From Verrucomicrobiales bacterium (GTDB lineage Bacteria > Verrucomicrobiota > Verrucomicrobiia > Limisphaerales > JAYPXF01), in NCBI GenBank assembly GCA_002715965.1, contig PBAL01000060.1:1-60988 (forward strand): DNA of 60,988 nt. The letters are read 5' to 3'. Under the pieces are notes generated by a model. That model saw nothing but the letters and a program-made list of their open reading frames with translations, made no database searches and was not told the DNA's origin. How positions within the stretch are numbered: the stretch's first letter is position 1; every line of letters begins with the position of its first letter. This document shows, piece after piece, positions 9,241 through 17,207 of the stretch. Position numbers and translations under genes: made by a program.

Positions 9241-9930
9241 TCACTCATCATACCGATAACCGACGCCATGCACGGTACGGATGATGGCGGGTTTTGCGGC
9301 GTTCTTTTCCACTCGTTTACGGAGTTGGGAGATGTGTTGGTCGAGACAACGGCTGTTGGGATAATACTCCAGCCCCCAGCATTCGTTGAGCAGGAGGTCT
9401 CGGGAAACGGCCTTGCCGGTTTGGGTATGCAGGAGCGTGAGGATCTTGATGTCGCGCAGGCTGACTTCGATGGCGCTTTGGCCGCGGTAGACGCGCAGTT
9501 CTGCAGGCACAACCTTTAGATCACCCATTTCGAATTCGTTCTGTGCCTCCGAGCGCCGATCACGGGAGGCAAGGCAACGACGAGTCACCGCGCGGATTCG
9601 GGCCACGACTTCCTTCACGCCAAATGGTTTCACTATGAAATCGTCCGCACCGAGTTCGAGCCCGACCACCTTGTCGATCTCTTCGGACTTCGCGCTGATG
9701 AAGAGGATGGGCACAGTCTCATCGAGCTTGCGGATCTTCTGGCACACCGCGTATCCGTCGTCACCCGGCATCATGATATCCAGGCAAACGACGCCCGGTT
9801 TCTCGCGTTCGAAGACTTCCAGCGCCTGGGTTCCGTTTGCGGCCGGATGGGTCTGGTAACCTTCCCCCTCCAGGATTTGTGCGAGTCCCTTGCGGGTGTT
9901 GGGATCATCTTCGGCGATCAGGACTTTCAT
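9241..9930 (-). CDS. OmpR/PhoB-family response regulator
   Basis: A 229-residue two-domain regulator. The receiver domain has the acidic pair EDD at residues 7-9, the phospho-acceptor Asp51 in CLDIMMPG, the conserved Ser/Thr region FISAK and the Lys in VKPFG. The C-terminal winged-helix domain ends CLDQHISQLRKRVE...IRTVHGVGYRYDE, typical of OmpR/PhoB DNA binding. It is the third gene of a VWA protein-kinase-regulator unit, starting 48 bases after the kinase stop, and is almost certainly phosphorylated by that kinase. Target genes cannot be inferred, though the neighbouring unit itself is a usual autoregulated target. Confidence 0.93.
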   Translation of the reverse strand: MKVLIAEDDPNTRKGLAQILEGEGYQTHPAANGTQALEVFEREKPGVVCLDIMMPGDDGYAVCQKIRKLDETVPILFISAKSEEIDKVVGLELGADDFIVKPFGVKEVVARIRAVTRRCLASRDRRSEAQNEFEMGDLKVVPAELRVYRGQSAIEVSLRDIKILTLLHTQTGKAVSRDLLLNECWGLEYYPNSRCLDQHISQLRKRVEKNAAKPAIIRTVHGVGYRYDE

Positions 9931-9978
9931 AATGCGATTACTGCCTTTCTTCAGCCAACAGATGCGGACGACAGGAAC

Positions 9979-11697
9979 TCATGCGGAGGCTCCCTTGATC
10001 GTCAGCCGGAACGTTGCCCCGCTTTCCGATGGCACGATCTTCAAGTCGCCACCGTGTCGTCGGGCAAGTTCACGTGAAATGGTCAACCCGATTCCCGTGC
10101 CGGTGACGCCGTCCGAAAGCCGGTTGCTCAGACGGGCGAAGGGCTCAAAGACCTGTTCCTGTTGATGGGGCGGAATGCCCGGGCCGTGGTCCGAGACGTC
10201 GATGCTGAGTTGGCCGTTGCTGTGGTTGCTGGTCACACGCAACAGCCCGCCGTCAGACGCGTATTTCTCCACGTTGCCAAAGAGGTTGCCCAGGATCTGT
10301 TCGAGAAAATCTCCGTCGATGGCCAAGGAATCCGATGCATCAGGTTCGAATTCGATTTCCACGTCCTTGGCGTCCAGGGCCGGCCGGAAGTGTTCCAACG
10401 TGGCGCGGACGATTTCATCTGGTGACTGCTCGCGCGGATTCATCTTCACTCCCCCGCGCCTGCGTTTGGCGAATGTCAACACGTTGCTGATCATGCGGCT
10501 GAGGCGATGGCTTTCGTTGACGATGATGCCAAGGCCCTCCCTGGAGGATTGTGAGGGATTCTCCAGGCCATCGAATTCGGTCTGCACGAGTTCCGCATAC
10601 ATGCGGATGTTCGTCAGTGGCGTCTTGAGTTCGTGCGAAACCTGATTGACGAAACTCACGCGCTGGCTGGCTTCCCGGATGTCCCTCGTGTTTTCGCGAT
10701 AAAAGTAAAGTGCCAGAACGATCATCAACAGCGTTCCCGCGACGAGGGCGACGGAGACATTCACCCATGCGCCGGTACGGATGGATCCGAATCCATCTCC
10801 ACGAAAGTAGTTCAGTGACCACATGCTGAGCGGTGCGACGACGGAAATAGCGGCCACGTGGTTGGTGTTTCCTTCCATGGCACCCCATTGGTAGATGGCG
10901 TTGTTCTGTGCGTCTTTGAGGACGATTCGTCCCGGTTGCTCGACAAGATTTGTCCCGCGTTCACCGGTTTGCATGTTGGCCGGGTGCGTGTTCGGCAGTT
11001 CGGCGATGATGCGGGAAAGGAAAGCCATGCGGTCGACTTCCACGCCGGCGACCAGCCCGTTTGCCTGCTTGCGCCAGAAGATCAGGTTCACGCCGTTGCC
11101 CCAGAACCACGGGTGCCACCCATGATCGGAGCTTCGGTTGAAGAATTGGGCGGAGGATTGTACGTTGAGTGCCTGCGTTGAGTTGGAGGGATTGTCGGTG
11201 TTTCTTCCGAAGATGATTCCCGTCTCCCAGACCGAGCGCGTCCGATCGAGGAAGTCCCGCTCGTCCCGGGTTTCGGTGCCATCGGTGGTGGGAAAGAGCA
11301 AAGCGCCATCGGACTTCATCACGAACATCTGCTTCACCAGGCGTCCACCTCGAACACGAGCCCGGAGCGTGGCGATGTCCGGATCGGTCAGCTTTCGACT
11401 CACGTAAGGGCTCTTGCCGGCACCCTGCTGTGCCTGGAGCCGCGACATCGTGATCTTGCTCATTTGCTGAACTTCAAGCGGGGGCAATTCCAACACCTGC
11501 AACAACTCGCGTTCCAGATCCTGAACCACGCCGGCGATGGCCTCATTACGCGTCTGCAGCGTGTTGTCGAAGAGCGCATGAAACTTCATCCGGATGCGAT
11601 GCTCCTCATCGCGCGCCAGCTCGAACCCCAGCCAGGCCAGGAATCCGAGCGGCACGAAAACGATGATCAGAAAGATCGCGATGAGTTTCGGTCTCAC
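9979..11697 (-). CDS. Membrane sensor histidine kinase with large periplasmic domain
   Basis: A 572-residue kinase. Transmembrane segments lie at about residues 5-27 and 311-332, leaving a ~285-residue periplasmic sensor rich in Trp (HGWHPWFWGNGVNLIFWRK) whose fold I do not recognise. The cytoplasmic part has the H-box VSHELKTPLTNIRMYAEL (His355), the N-box LGNLFGNVEKYA, and G-boxes DHGPGIP and GTGIGLTISREL. There is no HAMP domain evident between TM2 and the H-box. Its start codon overlaps the VWA gene stop by four bases (ATGA), so sensor and VWA protein are made together; a physical link between them in the periplasm is a reasonable inference. Confidence 0.92.
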   Translation of the reverse strand: MRPKLIAIFLIIVFVPLGFLAWLGFELARDEEHRIRMKFHALFDNTLQTRNEAIAGVVQDLERELLQVLELPPLEVQQMSKITMSRLQAQQGAGKSPYVSRKLTDPDIATLRARVRGGRLVKQMFVMKSDGALLFPTTDGTETRDERDFLDRTRSVWETGIIFGRNTDNPSNSTQALNVQSSAQFFNRSSDHGWHPWFWGNGVNLIFWRKQANGLVAGVEVDRMAFLSRIIAELPNTHPANMQTGERGTNLVEQPGRIVLKDAQNNAIYQWGAMEGNTNHVAAISVVAPLSMWSLNYFRGDGFGSIRTGAWVNVSVALVAGTLLMIVLALYFYRENTRDIREASQRVSFVNQVSHELKTPLTNIRMYAELVQTEFDGLENPSQSSREGLGIIVNESHRLSRMISNVLTFAKRRRGGVKMNPREQSPDEIVRATLEHFRPALDAKDVEIEFEPDASDSLAIDGDFLEQILGNLFGNVEKYASDGGLLRVTSNHSNGQLSIDVSDHGPGIPPHQQEQVFEPFARLSNRLSDGVTGTGIGLTISRELARRHGGDLKIVPSESGATFRLTIKGASA

Positions 11698-13142
11698 TTT
11701 TTCTGCTTCGGCGGGACGGTCTTCTGCAGCAGCGGTTGTTGCTGTTGCTTCTGTACGATCCGATTCAGTTGTTCCTGCGATTTCACACCCGCGCGGTTGC
11801 GGAAGCTCTGGGCGCCCTGGGAAAGGCGGCTCTGCTCATAACGCATCTGCTTGCGTTGGGCGCCCCAGTTTTCCGCGTCGAGATTCTGCGCTGAGAACGA
11901 ATTCAGCAGACCGTAGTTGCGCAGGAATGAGGAATCGTATTTGTCGGCGTTGAGATCGAGGAAAGCGCCGTTGCTGATGAGAAGTCTGCGGGCTTCGCTG
12001 ATGCGGCCGAGGTCCCGGAGCGCGGTTGCCTTCTCATTGTTTTCCAAGGCGATCTGCGAAATGCAGGTGATCATCACTTCCTTGCTCTCACTCTGGGCGA
12101 CGAGTTTCTCTGATTGGGTGAAGCGCGCCTCAACCGAGCTGCTCAATCGATCGGTGGTCTTGGTTTCCAGGTTGGAGTATTTCAGGTCCACCTTCGCGAT
12201 GGAACGCTGTTGGTCCGCACTGGTGGCGGGGATCTCAACCTCCAGCAGGATATATTGCTCCTGCTTGCTGTAGATCTGGTTCAAATCCGTCACCACGGTC
12301 TGTCCGGAAATGTCTCCTTCACGGCCCAGCAACCGCACGGGACGAACGCCGGGTTCGCAACTGATCTTCACCTCCACTTCCTGGGCGACCACTGTGAGCA
12401 TCTCGCCAAAGTCCTCATTGAAGATTTGCGCCAGCTGTGTCGCGTCCTCGATGAAGCTATGGCGGCCATCACTCTTCAATGCGAGCTGCGACATGAGATC
12501 CTCGTTGTAACCAAGTCCCAGACCGAGCGTGGTGACGGAGATCCCTTCCTTCGCCAGTGATGCGCCCAGTTCTCCCAATTCCCCCGGGGTCTTCGGGCCG
12601 ACATTTGCCTGCCCGTCAGACAGGAGGAAGATTCGATTCACCCGGTCCTTGGTCATGAACTTGCGGAGTTCCTTGGCACCCTTGCTCACACCGGCAAACA
12701 AGGCCGTGCTTCCATTGGCAGGTATCCGATCGATTTGTGCGAAGATCGTGTCCTTGTCCGAGACCTTTGTTGCGGGCACGAGCACCCGCACCACGGAATC
12801 GTAGGTCACGACGGAGACAATGTCGTCGTTGTTCAATCTTCCGATCGCCATCTTGGCGGCCTCGCGGGCGTGCCGGATCTTGTTGCCTCTCATGGACCCC
12901 GACTTGTCCAACACGATCGACACGTTTACTGGCGCGCGATCGGTTTCCTTCTTCAGTTCAAAACCGGTGAGGCCGGCTTTCAGAAACGTTGTCTGCTTCT
13001 TGTTCGCAACCAACAAGGGCTTGGCCAATTGAACGCTGAGTTTGACCTGGGAAGCAGCCGCCTGCCCGGTGGACCATGCGAGACATCCGCAGGCAATCAG
13101 ACTGCGGATCGTGCTGTGAAGAAATCTTCTGGAATCATTCAT
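11694..13142 (-). CDS. Exported von Willebrand factor A domain protein
   Basis: A 482-residue secreted protein beginning MNDSRRFLHSTIRS with a signal peptide ending near GQAAAS. The VWA domain carries a complete MIDAS: DKSGSMRG, then the Thr/Ser in NGSTALFAG and the Asp in LLSDGQANVG, so it should bind a divalent metal and a ligand. A beta-rich middle region (QVEVKISCEPGVRPVRLLGREG) is followed by a helical segment and a Gln-rich tail (IVQKQQQQPLLQK). VWA proteins mediate protein-protein contacts; here coupling by ATGA overlap to a sensor kinase suggests that it feeds the signal or is sensed by it. A start six codons upstream is possible. Confidence 0.9.
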   Translation of the reverse strand: MNDSRRFLHSTIRSLIACGCLAWSTGQAAASQVKLSVQLAKPLLVANKKQTTFLKAGLTGFELKKETDRAPVNVSIVLDKSGSMRGNKIRHAREAAKMAIGRLNNDDIVSVVTYDSVVRVLVPATKVSDKDTIFAQIDRIPANGSTALFAGVSKGAKELRKFMTKDRVNRIFLLSDGQANVGPKTPGELGELGASLAKEGISVTTLGLGLGYNEDLMSQLALKSDGRHSFIEDATQLAQIFNEDFGEMLTVVAQEVEVKISCEPGVRPVRLLGREGDISGQTVVTDLNQIYSKQEQYILLEVEIPATSADQQRSIAKVDLKYSNLETKTTDRLSSSVEARFTQSEKLVAQSESKEVMITCISQIALENNEKATALRDLGRISEARRLLISNGAFLDLNADKYDSSFLRNYGLLNSFSAQNLDAENWGAQRKQMRYEQSRLSQGAQSFRNRAGVKSQEQLNRIVQKQQQQPLLQKTVPPKQKK

Positions 13143-13229
13143 GACGCTAAGCCTGCGCACGCCACGACCGCCATGGTCAGTCCCCAGTCAGGGAATTGTA
13201 AGAAAAATGTCAGCAGGCGTTGCGCGCCT

Positions 13230-14855
13230 TTACTTCGACGGAAAAAACTTCTCCAACACCTTGTCGTCCATCCGTGGCGTGGCCAGAGAAACCACCACCA
13301 AGGCGATCGTCGATGCGATGACCAGGCTGGCGACCGGCATCATGCCCAGGAACAGGAAACCGCGATTCGCACCGAAATCCGATTGAACGAACAGCCAGAT
13401 CCACGCCACGGCCGTGGTGAGGATCGAGGCATACGCACCTGCTGGAGTCACCCGGCGCCAATACAACGCGGCCACCACCAGCGGAACCAGTGCTGCGAAC
13501 CCTGAGAAACACCAGATGCCGAGGAAGAAAATCTCCCGGGTATTCTTCAGGTAGCACGCAATGAGGTATGCCACCACGACCACGCCGACGACGAAGATGC
13601 GGCTGGCCAGCACCTTTTGTTGCTCTCCAATTTCCTTGTCGCGCTTGTAGTGCAGGTAAATGTCGTTGGTGAAGATGCTTCCCAGACAGAGAAACTGCGA
13701 ATCGAGACTGGACATGATGGCCGCCATGATTCCGGCAGTGAGGAATCCGCCCAACACCGGAGTTGTCAATTCATTGACCATGATGCTGAGCACGGCATTC
13801 GGTGACGAGCCGGGCGGGATCAACGGCTGCCCGTTCACCATGGCCGACGTGGCCCAAGTCCCCAGCAAGACGGTGGGGACCCAGACGAGGAGTATGAGCA
13901 ACGGATGCGCAATCACCGGCAGTTTGAACGAACTGGCACTCTTCGCGGTTAGCCAGTGCTGGAAGATGTGCGGAAACATTCCCACGCTCAAAGGAATCAG
14001 CATGTAGGAAAGGAACACAAGCTGGGGAAGTCCCTTCGGTTCTTTCGGCGGAGTCAGCGTGGCGGTTTCTGGAGGAGTGCCTGTGGTCGAATTCGTGTTC
14101 GTTGCTGCATTCGCCTGCGCGGCTTCGTATGCCTTCAAAGCAGCCTGGAATTTCTCCAAGTCCTTCTGATGCGCGCTGCGTTGAAGCTTGCTCGGATTGC
14201 GTTCCGCAACAGCCGCAGTCGCAGCGACCGGTCCGCCCAGCTTCGAAGAGATGATTGCAAACGCCACCATTCCCAGTGCGATGAACACGATGGTTTGAAA
14301 ACAATTCGCCCAGGCCGTGCCCCGTGCGCCGCCGAAGAAGATGTAGATCAATACCACAATGCAGATGATCGCCGCGCCTGCCTCGAAGGAGACCTTCCCA
14401 TCCGATGCACTCGAAAAAGTCGAACCCGCGCCGATCAATCCAACCAGCAGATATGGGATCACCAAGCCAACGAGAATCGGGAACAGCAAGAGACCGATGA
14501 AGTCCGACTGAAAGCGGTCGCGGAAGAACTGGATCTGCGTCAGGTAGCCGTGCTTTGCGCCGAGCGACCACAGCTTCACACCGATCAGAAAGAAACAAAG
14601 GGCGTGCACGATTCCCGATGACGACGCGAGCTTGCCGTAAATTCCAATGCCGTCCTTGAACGAGGCGCCGGTGGAACCCAGCAATGCGAAAGCGGTCATG
14701 GTCGTGCCAAACAGCGACATCAGGAGCAGGAATGGGCCGATCCCCCGCGACGCCACAAAGTAGTCCGCCGTGGTTCCGCGGAAGAACCGATTGCTCACCA
14801 GACCGAGGAGGAGCAGCAATCCGAGATAGCAGCAGATGATTACGGTAGTGGTCAT
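13230..14855 (-). CDS. Sodium:solute symporter (SSS family)
   Basis: A 541-residue polytopic membrane protein with about 13 helices. SSS signatures are visible: RGTTADYFVASRGIGPFLLLMSLFGTTMTAFALLG near the N terminus, FFGGARGTAWANCFQT in the middle and ILGG-type GGFLTAGIMAAIMSSLDSQFLCLGSIFTNDIY, where the Ser/Asp residues follow the sodium-site pattern. Substrate is not decided by sequence. An unusual hydrophilic insert of about 70 residues (near 14030-14240) is rich in Ala, Asn and Thr (NAATNTNSTTGTP). The ATG overlaps the DUF3311 gene stop by four bases, a pairing seen for SSS transporters that need a small membrane partner. Confidence 0.92.
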   Translation of the reverse strand: MTTTVIICCYLGLLLLLGLVSNRFFRGTTADYFVASRGIGPFLLLMSLFGTTMTAFALLGSTGASFKDGIGIYGKLASSSGIVHALCFFLIGVKLWSLGAKHGYLTQIQFFRDRFQSDFIGLLLFPILVGLVIPYLLVGLIGAGSTFSSASDGKVSFEAGAAIICIVVLIYIFFGGARGTAWANCFQTIVFIALGMVAFAIISSKLGGPVAATAAVAERNPSKLQRSAHQKDLEKFQAALKAYEAAQANAATNTNSTTGTPPETATLTPPKEPKGLPQLVFLSYMLIPLSVGMFPHIFQHWLTAKSASSFKLPVIAHPLLILLVWVPTVLLGTWATSAMVNGQPLIPPGSSPNAVLSIMVNELTTPVLGGFLTAGIMAAIMSSLDSQFLCLGSIFTNDIYLHYKRDKEIGEQQKVLASRIFVVGVVVVAYLIACYLKNTREIFFLGIWCFSGFAALVPLVVAALYWRRVTPAGAYASILTTAVAWIWLFVQSDFGANRGFLFLGMMPVASLVIASTIALVVVSLATPRMDDKVLEKFFPSK

Positions 14856-15106
14856 GACTTCGATTCCTCCCCGCCGGTATGCGACGTGCCGTCAGTGTCT
14901 TCCTCCGGAAAGCAGTGTTTTGTGGCGAAGAAACAGACGATGGAGGTGAGGATTGAAAGCAACACGTGCCAAGCCATGCCGATCGGCATGAATCCGAACA
15001 CCAGCGGTTCATACCTGTCCCAGAACCAGAAATCCTGATGCAGGACAAACAATGCCAGGATGGCGATCCAAACCCACATGCGGGCGCTGTTCGATTTGCT
15101 GCTCAT
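14852..15106 (-). CDS. DUF3311 small membrane protein, partner of SSS transporter
   Basis: An 84-residue protein with two predicted transmembrane helices (WIAILALFVLHQDFWFW and LVFGFMPIGMAWHVLLSILTS) and an acidic tail. The DFWFWD...LVFGFMPIG pattern is that of DUF3311, a family of short proteins encoded just upstream of sodium:solute symporters. It overlaps the symporter by four bases, so the two are produced in a fixed ratio; a role as assembly or regulatory subunit is an inference from that linkage. Confidence 0.85.
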   Translation of the reverse strand: MSSKSNSARMWVWIAILALFVLHQDFWFWDRYEPLVFGFMPIGMAWHVLLSILTSIVCFFATKHCFPEEDTDGTSHTGGEESKS

Positions 15107-15197
15107 TGCTGAATGCCGCGAGAGTCTGGGGATTTCGTTCCGACGGGCAAGCGGGAAAACGAAGCCGCCGGATCAAGAACAATTCCGCTCTCTCCAC

Positions 15198-15587
15198 TCA
15201 CGCCGACTCGATGATCAGATTGCCGTACGGTGTCGTGTCGGCGGTCCGAACCAGGCCGATCGATTTTGGCACGCGTTTCTTGAATTCGATGTGGGGTTCG
15301 AAGGTGATTTCAGCTCCGCCCAGGGCGTTCCTGAACTCGGCCTGCTTTTCATCGGAATTGCTCTCAACGAACTCTTTCGCCATGAACACCGGACCGACCA
15401 CAAATTCCGCCACGAAAGAGTCCAGCACCTGCGGAATCGTCGGAATGCCCTTTAGCAGTGTCAAATCCACCGTCTCGATCTCCGTCCAGAAGGGGAATGC
15501 GTAATCGGCAATGACCAGGGTGTTGGTGTGGCGGATTCGGCTCAGGAGGTGAACCAGATGTGGGTTGAGAATTTTGGTGGTGATCAT
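15198..15587 (-). CDS. RbsD/FucU-family protein (pyranase/mutarotase-like)
   Basis: A 129-residue protein beginning MITTKILNPHLVHLLSRIRHTNTLVIADYAFPFW, the characteristic N-terminus of the RbsD/FucU fold with its substrate-binding His and Asp. Family members interconvert sugar anomers or ring forms (ribose, fucose) before phosphorylation. The C terminus GLVRTADTTPYGNLIIESA matches the family end. It is 92 bases upstream of the DUF3311-SSS pair and co-directional, so a sugar-related role for that transporter is possible. The longer frame to 15680 adds cysteine-rich text not found in the family, so the internal ATG is chosen. Confidence 0.82.
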   Translation of the reverse strand: MITTKILNPHLVHLLSRIRHTNTLVIADYAFPFWTEIETVDLTLLKGIPTIPQVLDSFVAEFVVGPVFMAKEFVESNSDEKQAEFRNALGGAEITFEPHIEFKKRVPKSIGLVRTADTTPYGNLIIESA

Positions 15588-15803
15588 GCTTGCGGGATTA
15601 CCCCCGCACGTCCGCAACAAGGCAATCGAAATCATTGAACAACGCCCATTTTGGCACTCGCAGCCCCCTTGCCACAACACCGCTCGACGCGCACCAGTCG
15701 AGCGGCTTCACTGCCGGAACACACAGCCAATACGTGGATAAAAAGGAAAATCGCTCCGTTCGTCCATTGGGCTGGATTGAAATCTGGCAAATCGGTTGGA
15801 TGG

Positions 15804-16490
15804 ATGCGAAACGTGCCCGGGGCAAGGATCATCACCTTTCACGCGTTGAGCACGCCTGAGTCTACATCCGAGGTCTTTGAGAAAACGGTTGCCTTTTGCA
15901 AGCAGCATTACGACGCCGTCTCGATCTCGGTCATCACCGAAAACCTCACCTACGGCCTATCCGATTCTCAAGAAATACAATGCCCCGGGAACCTTCTTCA
16001 TCTGTCCCGGATTGGTGAATCGCGGCGCCTGGCTTTGGAACCAGGAGTCCCGGGCGCGCTTGCATTGGATGCGCTCGGGCGCCTTGTCCGAACTGGCGGA
16101 AAGCCTTGGCCGGCCGGGTTCAAATTACCTGCAGATCGTGGAACGGATGAAGTTGCTTCCGACCCGCTCGCGCATTCATGTCGAACAGGTCATTCGCGAC
16201 GCGACACCACAGTGGCGGCCTACCCGCGCACAGGAAATTGCCAACGACCTGATGAGCTGGGACGCGCGGAAGATTTTGAATCCCAAGCTCATCACGATCG
16301 GCGCCCATAGCACGAATCATCCGATCCTCGCCAACTGCACCTCCGAGGAACTGATTCATGAAATCGTCGATTGCGGTCCCCTGATTGAGAAGCATCTGCT
16401 CAAGCCGGTGGATTTCTTTTGCTATCCGAACGGGGATTTCAATCCGCTCGTCACGCGATTCGTGGAGAAGAGCTACAAGGCGGCCACCAT
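15804..16490 (+). pseudogene. Polysaccharide deacetylase relic lacking its catalytic motif
   Basis: The N-terminal part (GARIITFHALS...VAFCKQHYDAVSISVITENL) and the later part (AYPILKKYNAPGTFFICPGLVNRG, ITIGAHSTNHPILANCT, DFFCYPNGDF) are clearly a NodB-homology deacetylase. They lie in different frames, and the Asp-Asp segment that should sit between them (normally ...TFDDGYRDNY...) is absent; the break is near 15943-15955. The zinc-binding HSxxH-type motif (HSTNH) remains. The C-terminal end is also lost, because the reading passes in frame into a glycosyltransferase near 16485-16500. As written the protein cannot be active. Confidence 0.75.
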
Positions 16491-17156
16491 CACGCGCTCC
16501 AAAGATCTGAAAACGAAACTGACCTCGGCGGGCGTGCCTGAGGAGAAGATCCACGCCAACTAAAACGGTGTGAACACAGGCGTGTTCAAGTCGGGCGAAC
16601 GACTGGCCGCAAGCCGGGCGCTGGGTCTGCCGGACGAAGGCAAGATCATCCTTTACGTCGGCAATTTCCTGCCGATCAAGAACTCGCTGCTACTTGCCCG
16701 CGCTCAGGGACTGCTTGCCAAGGCAATGGATACGAAACCTCATCTGGTCAGGATCGGTACGGGCAGCCAGGAAGACGCCGTCCGGGCACGCTCGGAGGCG
16801 CAAGGCTCAGGTGAGCACTTGCGCTTGGTGGGGCAAAATCATCGGCGGAAGTTGCACAATACATACGGGCTGCTGATGTCCTCTGCATTCCGAGTGACAA
16901 CGAAGGCGTGCCCAATGTCGCCTTTGAAGCAATGGGCTGTGGCCTCCCGATCGTTGCCACCAAGGTGGGCGGAATCCCGGAACTCTTCATCGGAGAACTG
17001 GTTCAGAAAGGCGACCAGCAGGCCATGGCAGAAGCTTTGACCCGTGTCCTCAGCACTCCACAGGGCCGCGAACCCATTGCCTCGCATGCAAGGCAGTTCA
17101 GTTGGGAGAACACTGCGAACGCGTATCACAAGATGCTCGAGGGCGCGCTCGGGTAG
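16491..17156 (+). pseudogene. GT4 glycosyltransferase relic (stop codon and frameshift)
   Basis: The text SKDLKTKLTSAGVPEEKIHAN, a TAA codon at 16561, then NGVNTGVFKSGERLAASRALGLP and IILYVGNFLPIKN follows the GT4 pattern in which 'IHVIPNGVD' precedes the nucleotide-sugar binding half. A one-base loss near 16850 shifts the frame: restoring one G after cgg-cgg gives NHRREVAQYIRAADVLCIPS, then PNVAFEAMGCGLPIVATKVGG, the donor-binding Glu motif region. The N-terminal acceptor domain is missing entirely. Together with the preceding deacetylase this looks like a former surface-polysaccharide locus. The frameshift lies in a short G run, so a sequencing error is also possible there. Confidence 0.78.
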
Positions 17157-17207
17157 TTCGATGAAGCAATTTCCTTTGGGGTCCTTATCGGCTATTTCAA
17201 CAGCCCC

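Noticed and set aside
14852..15106. Possible toxin-antitoxin pair in the small genes around 15 kb
   Set aside because: The small protein is a clear DUF3311 transporter partner and the other is RbsD/FucU.
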